Origin: CALBGR01 sp964499935
Lineage (GTDB): Bacteria; Patescibacteriota; Saccharimonadia; Saccharimonadales; UBA4665
DNA: 64,000 nt
Assembly (NCBI GenBank): GCA_964499935.1
Contig: CAZCMS010000001.1
Location: 1-64,000, forward strand
Reading direction: 5' to 3'
Shown here: positions 40,666 to 49,798 of the stretch, piece by piece
Numbering within the stretch: the first letter of the stretch is position 1
Layout of the letters: every line of letters starts with the position of its first letter
Position numbers and translations under genes: made by a program
Notes under the pieces: generated by a model
The model's database searches: none
Told to the model about the DNA's origin: nothing
The model's input: only the letters and a program-made list of their open reading frames with translations

Positions 40666-40666
40666 T

Positions 40667-43321
40667 CTATAATTCGCCCCAGTTCTTGCCAATTGTAGTG
40701 TCGACGTCCAGGCGAACAGGCAGTTTCGGGTATATTGTCTCCATAGTTTCGCGCAACATCTTTGCAATAGGTTTTGCATCTTTCTCGTCCGCCTCAACAA
40801 GGATCGAATCGTGTATTTGTAAGAGCATCTTTGCTTCTGGATACTGCTCACGCATTTTTTTATCCACTTCGATCATCGCTAACTTCATCAGGTCAGCTTC
40901 TGTACCCTGAATCGGCATATTAATAGCGGCTCGCTCCGCTCCAGAGCGCACCATAAAGTTGCTCGAGTGGATATCTGGCATCGGACGCCTGCGTCCAAAG
41001 ATTGTCTCGACATAACCTTCTTTGCGCGCAAAATCTTTAATACGATCCATATAGTCAAATAGTGGCTTTCGTAGCTCTTTATATTTTTCAATAAAGTGCA
41101 TCGCCTGCTCATACGTCATATTAGCAGCCACCGCTAACCCATGCGGGCTCATGCCGTATAAAATACCGAAGTTAATCACTTTGGCAGCTCGACGCATATT
41201 TTTTGTTACATCCTCGATTTCCCGTCCGTACACCTGTGCAGCCGTTGTGTTGTGAATATCTGCACCGTTATTGAACATTCCTACCAATTCCGCGTCCTCA
41301 GCCATAACAGCAGCCAGACGTAGCTCAAACTGGCTATAATCTGCGCTAATGAATGCCTTTCCTTTTCCAGCTACAAACGCTGTTCGAATTCTTCGCCCTA
41401 AATCTGTCCTTGTTGGAATATTTTGCAAATTAGGATCATTAGAGCTGAGCCGTCCGGTCTGGGCTATTGTTAGTCGGAATGTCGTGTGTACACGGGAATT
41501 TTCATCAACTTGCTTTGGCAACGTATCAACATAGGTATTTTTTAATTTGCTCACTTCCCTAAACTGTGTAATCAGATCAATAATTGGATGCTTTCCACGC
41601 AGCTTATCCAGCTCGCTTGCAGCAGTCGAATACCCTGTCTTGCCTTTTTTAATCCCTTGTTTCGGTAGGTTCAACTTCGTAAATAATATTTCCGCCAACT
41701 GCCCGGGACTGGCAATATTAAACTCCTCGTCAGCGAAGCCATAAATTTGTTGCTCAAGGTCAGAAATTGCATCATCAATTTCTACCGCAAAATCTGCCAG
41801 GTACTTTGTATCAAGCTTGATTCCTTCATATTCCATGCGAGCAAGTACTGGTATCACTGGCCACTCTATATCACGCACCAGCTCAGCAAGTCGCGGAATT
41901 TCAGCCAGTGCCTCTTTTTGTTGCTTATACAACCCGTGCAAAATCGCCACAATTTCAGAAGCCCTGTGCACATAATCCTCATCAGTCAATTCCTCGAGCG
42001 AGGAACCATCGTAGTCCATATCTGCATGCGCGAGCTCAGAGAGAGTCTGTTCTCGCTTAAGTGGATTCAACACAAAGGATCCGATAAGTACATCATGTTG
42101 AATCTGAGGTAAGGTATTTATTCCCAGTTCAAGCAAAACCTGATGCGTTGCCTTCACGTCATAGCCAATAATACCCCTGTCCTCAAAAAGCTTTGTGACT
42201 AAATCTTTATCCAGTTTCGCCAATTCAAGCGTATACAATTTTTTAGAATCATCAGAGACAATAATATATGCCGGCTTACGTCCATGTTTGCCTGCAGCAC
42301 GCGAGTGAACAACAAGCGGAGCATCTTTCGAAAGCTGGATTTTCTTCAATGCAGCATCGGTATTTACCAATGTGTTTTTTCCAACTTTTAGATTCCCCGC
42401 ACCATGTTCAGTAGGGCCATCTTCTTCGGCAATTTGCATAATATCGGGTAACTGTCGCACCAAACTTCTAAACTCTAACTTTTGCAACAAATCACGAATT
42501 CGTTCTGGGTTAACTTTTCGACCATCAACTTCTTCTAGGTTAAGTTTTATCGGCGCATCAGTCCATATTGCTGCCAATTGTTTGCTCAAGTACGCCGACT
42601 CTTTCCCTGCTTCAAGCTTCTTCCGAACACTATCTTTTGTAAGCATCATGTTTTCGTATACATTATCGAGCGTTTTGTATTCTTGCAGTAGCTGGACTGC
42701 AGTCTTTTCACCAATACCCGGTACACCTGGAATATTATCCGAAGAATCACCTTTAAGCGCTTTTAGATCCAAAAATTGATGTACATCAATGCCGTACTTC
42801 GCCTTAAAGCTATCCGGTGAATACAATTCTATGTTACTTAAGCCCTTCTTAAGTGCAAATACCTTCGTATGTCCATTAACGACTTGTAGTAAATCCATGT
42901 CACTCGTTACTAGTAGCGTATCAATATTTTGCTCTCCGGCCTGCAACGCCAACGTGCCCATAATGTCATCTGCTTCGTAATCGTCGAGTTCATATAATGG
43001 CCAGCCAAACGCATCAAGTAGTTCATGTAGCAACGGTATTTGCTCGTAAAAATCCGCCGGTGCCGGCTTACGCCCCGCCTTGTACGCTGGATATATTTCT
43101 AGTCGTTTCCGAATATTCGTCTTGGGCTTGTCCCATGCCACTGCCACGTAATCTGGCTGCAATTTTCTGATCACCTCAAGTGCCATCGTCGCAAACCCAA
43201 ACACTCCGCCTGTAGGCGTACCATCTTTGGTACTCAAATTGGGCATGGCGTAGTAGCCACGGTAAAATACTGACTTCCCATCAATAACCACCAATCGCTT
43301 ACGTTCCGTCTTCCCTGTCAT
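40667..43321 (-). CDS. polA: DNA polymerase I
   Basis: An 884-residue Pol I. The 5' nuclease domain is intact (VVIDGKSVFYRGYYA, YELDDYEADDIMGTLA, LLVTSDMDLLQ, GDSSDNIPGVPGIGEKTA). The middle 3'-5' exonuclease domain lacks the D-x-E catalytic motif (LVVHSRAAGKHG in its place), so proofreading is probably absent. Polymerase motifs A (DYSQFELRLAA), B (RRAAKVINFGILYGMS) and C (QIHDSILVE) are complete. The start is ATG 43321: TATACT (43333-43328) ends 6 nt before it, so an upstream in-frame codon at 43336 lies in the promoter. The MazG-like gene follows. Confidence 0.96.
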   Translation of the reverse strand: MTGKTERKRLVVIDGKSVFYRGYYAMPNLSTKDGTPTGGVFGFATMALEVIRKLQPDYVAVAWDKPKTNIRKRLEIYPAYKAGRKPAPADFYEQIPLLHELLDAFGWPLYELDDYEADDIMGTLALQAGEQNIDTLLVTSDMDLLQVVNGHTKVFALKKGLSNIELYSPDSFKAKYGIDVHQFLDLKALKGDSSDNIPGVPGIGEKTAVQLLQEYKTLDNVYENMMLTKDSVRKKLEAGKESAYLSKQLAAIWTDAPIKLNLEEVDGRKVNPERIRDLLQKLEFRSLVRQLPDIMQIAEEDGPTEHGAGNLKVGKNTLVNTDAALKKIQLSKDAPLVVHSRAAGKHGRKPAYIIVSDDSKKLYTLELAKLDKDLVTKLFEDRGIIGYDVKATHQVLLELGINTLPQIQHDVLIGSFVLNPLKREQTLSELAHADMDYDGSSLEELTDEDYVHRASEIVAILHGLYKQQKEALAEIPRLAELVRDIEWPVIPVLARMEYEGIKLDTKYLADFAVEIDDAISDLEQQIYGFADEEFNIASPGQLAEILFTKLNLPKQGIKKGKTGYSTAASELDKLRGKHPIIDLITQFREVSKLKNTYVDTLPKQVDENSRVHTTFRLTIAQTGRLSSNDPNLQNIPTRTDLGRRIRTAFVAGKGKAFISADYSQFELRLAAVMAEDAELVGMFNNGADIHNTTAAQVYGREIEDVTKNMRRAAKVINFGILYGMSPHGLAVAANMTYEQAMHFIEKYKELRKPLFDYMDRIKDFARKEGYVETIFGRRRPMPDIHSSNFMVRSGAERAAINMPIQGTEADLMKLAMIEVDKKMREQYPEAKMLLQIHDSILVEADEKDAKPIAKMLRETMETIYPKLPVRLDVDTTIGKNWGEL

Positions 43322-43359
43322 ATGTATAGTATACACTCTGTTACTGCAGTAAATATTAA

Positions 43360-43382
43360 AAGAGCGCCATTATGGCGCCCTT
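43360..43382 (-). terminator. Terminator of the 43402-44298 gene
   Basis: On the minus strand AAGGGCGCCAT and ATGGCGCTCTT form a GC-rich hairpin (two G-U pairs) followed by TTAAT. It ends just upstream of the polA promoter. Confidence 0.6.
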
Positions 43383-43401
43383 GTAGAGTTTGGTGCTACC
43401 G

Positions 43402-44298
43402 CTACTTAACTAGTTTTGCAAGTTTATACAGCTCAGCGCCAAGCTGTTCAAGCTTTGGTGGTGTAACTTCAGTATCACCTTTAACAGACGCCAATTTTTC
43501 CGTGCCGTACGCAAGAACAGTTGCAGGAACCCCAGATCTTTCCGCATGTACAAAACTCGTAGGTTCATACGTCGCACTCGTAGTAAACGCAATTGCCCTA
43601 CCAGTTACTGCGTGTGTTGCCTGCATTTTCTGAGCGTTATTTAGCTGTTTATACTTACCCTCATCGTCATATTTACGTTTAACATTCATCATTATTACAG
43701 GTGAACCATTTAATGTACCTATGCGTTGCAGTGAATGGGTGTCAGTATTAATAATGTCTACTGGATCTTCCTCTACAAACCCTTCCTGGGCTTTAACTAT
43801 CTGAACCGCCATTTCAAATTCATTCTTAGGAACTTCAATATCAACGCTGTCACCCTCTTCACTGGAACCACCCATAAGATACTGAAGCGTAAATGAAACT
43901 TCATTATCCCCTAATTTAGTTCTGCCGTCGGACGCCGAAACTACATACTCAGCTGGGCGTGCGTTAGCAGTCTGCAATATATCAAGTTGAGCGATCATCT
44001 TGTGAGGCTGGCCACCTTCAGTTAAGGCCGTGTACTGACCGTCAAAGAGCCCTCTTTCATCAGGTCCTAAGCTTTCTACACGCCCCGGACCAAGATTAGC
44101 TACATAGGCTCGGAACATAGTTTCTTGCGCGTCCCCCATATCGTCTTCCCATTTAATATCCGCTCGGCGCTCTGCCTTACCTTGAGCTGGAAATATTTCA
44201 AGTGGGTTCGGGTCTAGCTCGCCGGAGGCAATCTGCGCAGCCTCGATCATCGTTGCTTTAATTCGTTCTATTTCATTTGTGCTTTCAAATTCGCCCAT
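43402..44298 (-). CDS. Hypothetical soluble protein, target of the divergent TrmB-like regulator
   Basis: A 298-residue acidic cytoplasmic protein with no recognised family. It has a helical N-terminus (ERIKATMIEAAQIASGE), a central beta-rich part (AEYVVSASDGRTKLGDNEVSFTLQYLMGG) and a C-terminal helix (LGAELYKLAKLVK). AAAGGAAAAG precedes the ATG. It has its own sigma-70 promoter (44339-44367) and terminator. Divergent from the TrmB-like regulator with a palindromic operator between them, so it is likely under its control. Confidence 0.65.
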   Translation of the reverse strand: MGEFESTNEIERIKATMIEAAQIASGELDPNPLEIFPAQGKAERRADIKWEDDMGDAQETMFRAYVANLGPGRVESLGPDERGLFDGQYTALTEGGQPHKMIAQLDILQTANARPAEYVVSASDGRTKLGDNEVSFTLQYLMGGSSEEGDSVDIEVPKNEFEMAVQIVKAQEGFVEEDPVDIINTDTHSLQRIGTLNGSPVIMMNVKRKYDDEGKYKQLNNAQKMQATHAVTGRAIAFTTSATYEPTSFVHAERSGVPATVLAYGTEKLASVKGDTEVTPPKLEQLGAELYKLAKLVK

Positions 44299-44338
44299 AC
44301 TTCTTTTCCTTTATTATTTTTAATTTGCATTGTTCGGT

Positions 44339-44367
44339 ACTATATTACATTCTATATAATTTGTAAA
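44339..44367 (-). promoter_or_regulatory. Promoter of the 43402-44298 gene
   Basis: TTTACA (44367-44362), 17-nt spacer and TATAGT (44344-44339) on the minus strand, about 35 nt of leader with a Shine-Dalgarno. Confidence 0.6.
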
Positions 44368-44399
44368 TACATTATCTTCTTTCACTATCTGTAATTTTT

Positions 44400-44426
44400 A
44401 AATTGTCAAAATTAAGTTGACAATTT
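44400..44426. promoter_or_regulatory. Palindromic operator over the regulator's -35 box
   Basis: AAATTGTCAA (44400-44409) and TTGACAATTT (44417-44426) are perfect 10-bp inverted repeats around a 7-nt spacer. The right arm contains TTGACA, the -35 box of the TrmB-like gene. A dimeric regulator bound here would block that promoter, so autorepression is likely. Confidence 0.75.
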
Positions 44427-44444
44427 ATTATCATGCCTTATAGT
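44417..44444 (+). promoter_or_regulatory. Promoter of the TrmB-like gene
   Basis: TTGACA (44417-44422), 16-nt spacer and TATAGT (44439-44444), ending 6 nt before the ATG at 44451. Confidence 0.7.
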
Positions 44445-44450
44445 AGCAAT

Positions 44451-45251
44451 ATGGATGAAAAACTGCTCCTTTCACTTGGTTTGTCACAAAACCAAGCACG
44501 CGCATACCGTGCTCTCGTCCTCAAGAAAAGCCTCAGGCCAAGTCAGCTTGTGAAGTTTATAGGAGAAAGCAGAACTAACTGTTATTCATTACTCGATAAG
44601 CTCGTAACACTTGGCTTAGCGACCAAACAAGATGTAAATAAAAAATTTACCTACTTTCCTACTAGTCCTCTTTCGCTTAAGATAATGCTCGAGAAAAAAC
44701 AACTCGAAACCGAACACCAGCTACAACAACTCGAGTATAAACTTCCACAAATGCTTACTGCTTTCCACGAAGGCGGGCAACAACCAAGAGTGCAGCACTA
44801 TAAAGGCAAGAGCGAACTTGAACAGATGTATATTGAGCAAATGGAAGCGACGGGGAGAGATTTGCATTTTATTCGCTCTAAGTCCGATATCCCCTACTTC
44901 GGCTTAAAAAAAATGCTCGATATCCGATATCTAGCACCTAAGTACAAGAAAAGACGTTACGGTATTACACCAATTGTGGCGTATGCTCAGTCCAACAGAC
45001 AAGAAGACGCAAAAGCAGGTGGCCTTAAGCGTACATGGGTACGAGGCCATGAATACACAGCAGATGTAGAATGGGCAGTTTCAGGAGATACGGTGCAAGC
45101 TATATTATTCAAAGGTGAGGGCTATGGCGTCAGTATTACTAGTCCTGAAATCGCGGAGAGCTTCCGTCAGATTATGAGTCTTCTGTCTAGAAACATCAAA
45201 AGTAACCCTGATTACGACAAATTACCTAAGCCTCGTACTAGCCAGAGTTAG
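44451..45251 (+). CDS. TrmB-like transcription regulator
   Basis: A 266-residue regulator. The N-terminal winged HTH has the TrmB pattern (LLLSLGLSQNQARAYRALVLKKSLRPSQLVKFIGESRTNCYSLLDKLVTLGL). A coiled-coil linker (LEKKQLETEHQLQQLEYKLPQML) is followed by a PLD-like sensor domain beginning VQHYKGKSELEQMYIEQM. ATG 44451 is the true start, since the -10 ends 6 nt before it; the upstream codon 44433 lies inside the promoter. It overlaps the convergent gene by 14 nt. Ligand unknown. Confidence 0.82.
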   Translation: MDEKLLLSLGLSQNQARAYRALVLKKSLRPSQLVKFIGESRTNCYSLLDKLVTLGLATKQDVNKKFTYFPTSPLSLKIMLEKKQLETEHQLQQLEYKLPQMLTAFHEGGQQPRVQHYKGKSELEQMYIEQMEATGRDLHFIRSKSDIPYFGLKKMLDIRYLAPKYKKRRYGITPIVAYAQSNRQEDAKAGGLKRTWVRGHEYTADVEWAVSGDTVQAILFKGEGYGVSITSPEIAESFRQIMSLLSRNIKSNPDYDKLPKPRTSQS

Positions 45252-46281
45252 TGTCCCTGCTTTTTATCTGTAGTTGATCTTCGTAAAGCAAACGTGCAAT
45301 CTCTCCTCTATACAGTTCGTGCTCGTAGCTATCTAATGCTCCAGGACCAGACGGCTCGAGCACTACATCACCCCTGCCGACATTCGTAATAATCCGTTGG
45401 GCAGATCGTGTTGTACGTTCAGTGTGCGGATTTGTAGCGACAAATCCCACACGAGCTGCAAGCAATGGCTGCATTACATTAACAAAATTAACCATGCAAG
45501 CCTCTGTGGTATGTCGAGGTTCACCGTTAGGGCGGGACACGGCTTTAGTGTGAATAAGAGTCACTTCAGTACCATTTCGGTCAAACTCTATAATGTTTCC
45601 CGACTCTCGCTTGAATACCAAGTCCTTTAGCCTTAGCGCTGCAGCCATCCTAATCATATCTGTTTCATGCCGAGGAGATACCCCTTCATTTACAATCTTT
45701 TTTACCACTGGGTCATAGAGAGTAGTAGCCTGTAATTCTTGGATATTCTCTTCAAGCATTGCACTCTCGGTTTCGGGGTATACCACCCTTTCGCCACCGA
45801 GCAAAACAATATGGTCAGTATTTACATCATCACGTTCCATCATTTGCCTCAGGAAGTTCATACGTCGCATGTTTCCGCGCTGCAAACCACCTAAACCTAC
45901 GATGTATTCATAGTGCCCACCACTCAAACCCTTGGCATGTCTAATTCCTAGCAAATTATATAGTTCATGCAATCGACGTGACTGGCTATTTGTTACATTT
46001 GCTCTGTGCTCTGGGCGTGCATGGTCTCCACGAACCCACGGCTGGGTTGCCTCAACCAAGGAATCTAAGTCTTCCACCGCTTCAGGATTGATGCCAAAAA
46101 TTGTCACGACCTCTGTAAGAACAGCGATGTTTCTACTATAAAAGCTCGCTGTCTCAGCAATAGCAGGAGCACCCTTCTCCCCATTTTGGGCATGCTCATC
46201 AGAAGTATGGGAAACCTTTCCCATACCTTGACTCAAGAGGGTTTCCTCCAATTCATAAGCTTGCCGAACAGTTTCAGCCAT
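45238..46281 (-). CDS. DUF218/YdcF-like protein
   Basis: A 347-residue soluble protein. The order of motifs YIVGLGGLQRGNMRR, HIVLLGGERVVYPETES, RHTTEACMVNFVNVM and VGFVATNPHTERTTRSAQR fits the DUF218 fold (YdcF/SanA/ElyC), where GG-E and H-x-x-R residues line a pocket. No membrane segment is seen, unlike ElyC. A nucleotide or cell-wall precursor ligand is possible. TATACT (46296-46291) ends 9 nt before the ATG; divergent from the membrane protein at 46366. Confidence 0.55.
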   Translation of the reverse strand: MAETVRQAYELEETLLSQGMGKVSHTSDEHAQNGEKGAPAIAETASFYSRNIAVLTEVVTIFGINPEAVEDLDSLVEATQPWVRGDHARPEHRANVTNSQSRRLHELYNLLGIRHAKGLSGGHYEYIVGLGGLQRGNMRRMNFLRQMMERDDVNTDHIVLLGGERVVYPETESAMLEENIQELQATTLYDPVVKKIVNEGVSPRHETDMIRMAAALRLKDLVFKRESGNIIEFDRNGTEVTLIHTKAVSRPNGEPRHTTEACMVNFVNVMQPLLAARVGFVATNPHTERTTRSAQRIITNVGRGDVVLEPSGPGALDSYEHELYRGEIARLLYEDQLQIKSRDTNSG

Positions 46282-46365
46282 ACTATATTTAGTATAACAT
46301 ATTTTACTATAAAATACAATGTTTTATTGTCTACTCAACCATAAGCGATGTTATACTATTCGTAG

Positions 46366-47061
46366 ATGAAGAAGCAAAAAATCCCCAAAAAGAAACGTCG
46401 GCTCGAAATAATCTGGCGCACGCTCGATGCGACCGTAATTGTAGCTGTTATAAGTATAATTTTTGCATTTTTTACACAAGATCCACTGCTTAGCATTACA
46501 CTGAGTGGACTCGCGCTCGTTAGCATCGCCACATACTTCTTAATCGAACACAAGCTCGAATACGAGCTTGTCACCCTACATCGCATTAAAAACACTACTA
46601 GCCAGCAACGAGATTCAATTGCTAATTTTCTTATCTGGGGCGTGGTTATCAGTGGCCTTGCGATTGGCAATTTTTTCCTACATTTTATGCGCCATGACAT
46701 TATGCCAGGTGATGTACCGACTACCGCGCCAATCTACGAGAGTGGCCTTGCACTTATGTTTTTAACAGTGGTCGCATGTCTGCTTGCACATGTACTCCAT
46801 CATGGCTTTCGCTTCACAACCGACCTTAAACTCGTTGGCATTCACAAAGCTCGTACCATAAAAACGTATATTCTAGCTGTGCTGTATACATTTATTGGTG
46901 TGTACGCTTTGCTACGAATATTCCGTTTTGATACCGATGTTGATCTTGCGCTCCTGGCAGCGCTACTCTACGTTGGATTTCGGGAATTTCAGCGGTATGA
47001 TCGTAAAAATCATCGTAAAGTAGTACAGCTACTCCAGCGAAACATAACGTTTACCAAGTAA
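46366..47061 (+). CDS. Multi-pass membrane protein
   Basis: A 231-residue protein with about six transmembrane helices (TVIVAVISIIFAFF, SITLSGLALVSIATYFLI, IANFLIWGVVISGLAIGNFFLHFM, GLALMFLTVVACLLAHVLHH, TYILAVLYTFIGVYALL, LALLAALLYVGF). A strongly basic N-terminus (MKKQKIPKKKRR) is cytoplasmic. It has no recognised transport motif; a resemblance to the C-terminal helices of P-type ATPases is weak. TATACT (46352-46357) ends 8 nt before the ATG. It overlaps the convergent gene by 11 nt. Confidence 0.66.
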   Translation: MKKQKIPKKKRRLEIIWRTLDATVIVAVISIIFAFFTQDPLLSITLSGLALVSIATYFLIEHKLEYELVTLHRIKNTTSQQRDSIANFLIWGVVISGLAIGNFFLHFMRHDIMPGDVPTTAPIYESGLALMFLTVVACLLAHVLHHGFRFTTDLKLVGIHKARTIKTYILAVLYTFIGVYALLRIFRFDTDVDLALLAALLYVGFREFQRYDRKNHRKVVQLLQRNITFTK

Positions 47062-47641
47062 TTTTTTGTAACTCTTCAATAAATTTTGTGGTATCTACTT
47101 TTTTACCCGACACAAATCTACCGCCAAACTCAAGCGCGAGCGGAGTTACTGCATTTGTCGCTTTACAGTCTGCACCTGCCAACACCTGCCCTACGTGCAG
47201 AGGATTAAGAACTTGCTCTGTTGCCAGCCAATATATTTTGTCTTCTTCAGAAGTGCTCTCAAGTCGTGCTAGATTCGCAAGCATTAATGTTCTGTTAGTA
47301 ATACCTAGTGCCTTGATACGATTTTCTGGATCAGCTTCTAGGTTTGCTAAAATTATTTCTGCCTCGTGCTGTGCCCGAAGTGCCTGCGTCAGATCAATAC
47401 CCTTATTAACACACTGCAAATACGCATGAAATAGTTCTATTGCTAAAGCTGCCTGCCCGATCATCTTGCTGTCTTCACCGCCACACAATTCATAGCCAAC
47501 GAGCACCAAGTTGCCCTGCAAGTGATCCGTATTGGCTTCAAGGATTTTTTTATATTCACTTCCATGAGCACTCGGATGTAAGCCAGCACAATACGCCTGT
47601 ATTATCTTATTAACGCTCTGGTCATGCCCGAAAACGTCCAC
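47051..47641 (-). CDS. Polyprenyl-synthase-like protein without catalytic Asp motifs
   Basis: A 196-residue, mostly helical protein starting at GTG 47641, which overlaps the TAG of the kinase gene (TAGTG). Segments NLVLVGYELCGGEDSKMIGQAALAIELFHAY match the start of isoprenyl diphosphate synthases (ElxGG..., AiElfHtysL), but the Asp-rich DDxxD that should follow is replaced by QCVNKGIDL. The second half is not diagnostic. It may be a non-catalytic relative or a different helical protein. Function unknown. Confidence 0.45.
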   Translation of the reverse strand: MDVFGHDQSVNKIIQAYCAGLHPSAHGSEYKKILEANTDHLQGNLVLVGYELCGGEDSKMIGQAALAIELFHAYLQCVNKGIDLTQALRAQHEAEIILANLEADPENRIKALGITNRTLMLANLARLESTSEEDKIYWLATEQVLNPLHVGQVLAGADCKATNAVTPLALEFGGRFVSGKKVDTTKFIEELQKITW

Positions 47642-48456
47642 TACACTAACTCCAGCAATGATGTTTGCAGTGTGGCGTTCTTTTTTTCAAACACATTCGC
47701 AATTTTTGCGAGTCTTACCACACGCTGAAATACAGAAAATGCATCAATACTACTTGTGGGTACTACAATCTGATGCTGCTTGGCAATTGCCTGTTTAATT
47801 TCTTTAGTTGCTTTGCCTGTATATACTGCGAGTTCGTCGTCCACATAGGTGGGCCTGCTACCTCTGCTTGCATTATCGAGATCATAGCGCATAATGCCAC
47901 TCATTATTTCTCGTAATTCTTGTGATTCCTGATTTTGTGCGATTCTCATAGAACGTTCTCGAATTGCAGCGACTAAAGGGTCAACCGACAAAAATATAGC
48001 AAGCCCTAGCCTATTAGCTTCTTTCCAAATACGCCCTTCGTCACGACCTTCAGAAAAGATAAGTGAATACTCGCACTCATCGACCATCTTCATAACGAGT
48101 GGCTCAACAATCTCTGCACGCACTTTTGGAATGCGAGAAACTTTCCATGCATTTGCACTCAATCGCGGAGCAGTCAGATTAGAAAAAGCCTCATCTTGGA
48201 ACAATACTTCTCCCGAAAAATTTGCAGACAGCCGAGACATATCATACGAGTCTATAGCTTTTACGATAGCACTTTCGTTGTCGGCATCCAGATCCTCGAC
48301 TCCTAGTTTTTCTAGCACCAAAACAGTGATTGCCCGATAAATATTTCCAGTAGCAATACACGGTACGCCTAGGCGCTCTTCGAAATTACGTGCAAGGGTC
48401 GTTTTACCCGCACGCGCCGGGCCATCACACGCAATAACTTTCGTGTCTTTAGCCAT
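47641..48456 (-). CDS. Cytidylate-kinase-like P-loop kinase
   Basis: A 271-residue protein with the CMP-kinase layout. The P-loop is GPARAGKTTLA, followed by GVPCIATGNIYRAITVLVLEKLG (NMP-binding start), LTAPRLSANAWKVSRIPKVRAEI, and SLIFSEGRDEG (Walker B-like). The C-terminal ~60 residues extend past the usual ~225. It would phosphorylate a nucleoside monophosphate using ATP; the exact base is not certain, so no symbol is given. It overlaps the next kinase gene by 8 nt and the polyprenyl-synthase-like gene by one base. Confidence 0.75.
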   Translation of the reverse strand: MAKDTKVIACDGPARAGKTTLARNFEERLGVPCIATGNIYRAITVLVLEKLGVEDLDADNESAIVKAIDSYDMSRLSANFSGEVLFQDEAFSNLTAPRLSANAWKVSRIPKVRAEIVEPLVMKMVDECEYSLIFSEGRDEGRIWKEANRLGLAIFLSVDPLVAAIRERSMRIAQNQESQELREIMSGIMRYDLDNASRGSRPTYVDDELAVYTGKATKEIKQAIAKQHQIVVPTSSIDAFSVFQRVVRLAKIANVFEKKNATLQTSLLELV

Positions 48457-49120
48457 TACTAGAAAGGCTTAATGTTGACCTAACGTTGTCAGAAAAATCC
48501 TCGATACTATCAGTACTGTTGTCTATTGTTATATCAGCCATATCTATAACTTGTGCCATACCAAACTTTGTAGGATCAGTCTCGCCATATCCCATTTCAG
48601 CTTTTTCTTCTACCTCGAATTGCTCAAATGTAATTGTTTGTTCATACGCACGCCCTCGGCCAACAATCCGCTCATACCGTACTTTCGCATCTGCGCTAAC
48701 TGCAATCAATGTACCACCAAATTGCTTCAATGTTTCAGCTTCGCTCACCGAACGAATACTGCCTATCGCCAAGCCCTTAGGCTGAAGATCGGCGGGCATA
48801 TGTAAAATACGAGTCCAGTAATCAAGCAGACCGAGAGTCACCATACCACCTGGATATGTTGACCGCTGCATATTCGCTATCTTTCCTGTCGGCGAATCAT
48901 TACCGCCTCTCCGAGTTGTGCCCATAACTGCAGTAGAAATTTGACGAAGCGCATCGCCGGTATTAAACACAAAAAATCCACTTTGCTGCAACACATCCAA
49001 CACCGTATCTTTACCGCTACCGTTAGTTCCAGCTACGCCGTATATTTGTACACCCTGAAAGGCTTTCTTAAATTTTGGGTCAAGCACCAACTGCTTATGT
49101 AAGTTTTCTGCATCATTCAT
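48449..49120 (-). CDS. P-loop nucleoside/CoA-type kinase
   Basis: A 223-residue kinase with the P-loop GVAGTNGSGKDTV and a second motif GSIRSVSEAETLKQFGGTLIAVSAD, as in dephospho-CoA and phosphomevalonate-like kinases. A RYERIVGRGRAYE segment looks like the mobile Arg-rich lid. Substrate not decided. The start is ATG 49120: TACAAT (49134-49129) ends 8 nt before it, and the 65 codons upstream in the same frame are not protein-like. Confidence 0.7.
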   Translation of the reverse strand: MNDAENLHKQLVLDPKFKKAFQGVQIYGVAGTNGSGKDTVLDVLQQSGFFVFNTGDALRQISTAVMGTTRRGGNDSPTGKIANMQRSTYPGGMVTLGLLDYWTRILHMPADLQPKGLAIGSIRSVSEAETLKQFGGTLIAVSADAKVRYERIVGRGRAYEQTITFEQFEVEEKAEMGYGETDPTKFGMAQVIDMADITIDNSTDSIEDFSDNVRSTLSLSSNG

Positions 49121-49234
49121 ATGTAGTAATTGTAACAGATATAAACTGTGATTTACTGAGGTTGTGCAAAATATTACAGCATAGGTCCTACAAATAATAT
49201 TAAATACAATCACCTTAAATGTAAGGAGGTATTT

Positions 49235-49795
49235 ATGGCTGACATCACAGCAAAACACGTAGCAATACTTGTCGATAATTATTTCGAACAAGTAGAGTTC
49301 ACAAAACCAAAACAAGCACTCGAAGAAGCTGGTGCCTTAACTACCGTTGTTACAACCAGTGACTCAGACACTCTTCATGGCATGAACCATGCGAAAATTG
49401 CAGACACTTTTATGCCTGATGTGCATATTGAAGATGTCAATATGGAGGATTATGATATGCTCGTCATTCCAGGAGGAGTCATTAACTCCGACATCCTTCG
49501 TATGAATCAAACAGCTCGAGATTGGGCAATATATTGCGTAGAAAATGACGTACCATTAGCTGCAATATGCCATGCACCATGGCTACTTGTGTCAGCAGAT
49601 CTCGTAGATGGCGTCCAGCTTACAAGCTACTTCACACTTCAAGATGATATTCGCAACGCAGGTGGCGATTGGGTAAACAAAGAATTGGTTGTTGACAGCG
49701 GTATTATCACCAGTCGAAACCCAGATGACCTAGAAGCTTTCTGTACTGCAATTATCGATGCCCTTAGTAAAGCACCTGCACGTTCAATGCAATAA
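49235..49795 (+). CDS. DJ-1/PfpI-family protein
   Basis: A 186-residue protein with the class I glutamine-amidotransferase-like fold of DJ-1/PfpI. Conserved parts are VAILVDNYFEQVEFTKP, DYDMLVIPGGVINSD and the nucleophile elbow AAICHAPWLL, whose Cys sits in the A-x-C-H-(G/A) turn. Members act as glyoxalases/deglycases, chaperones or peptidases. AAGGAGG is 7 nt before the ATG. It is monocistronic and convergent with rpoD. Confidence 0.88.
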   Translation: MADITAKHVAILVDNYFEQVEFTKPKQALEEAGALTTVVTTSDSDTLHGMNHAKIADTFMPDVHIEDVNMEDYDMLVIPGGVINSDILRMNQTARDWAIYCVENDVPLAAICHAPWLLVSADLVDGVQLTSYFTLQDDIRNAGGDWVNKELVVDSGIITSRNPDDLEAFCTAIIDALSKAPARSMQ

Positions 49796-49798
49796 ATT

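Noticed and set aside
46197..46203. CTGATGA on the minus strand as a third hammerhead core
   Set aside because: No GAAA at the right distance and no stems I or III; it is inside the YdcF-like coding sequence. The minus-strand CTGATGA at 62719-62725 in argS was rejected for the same reason.
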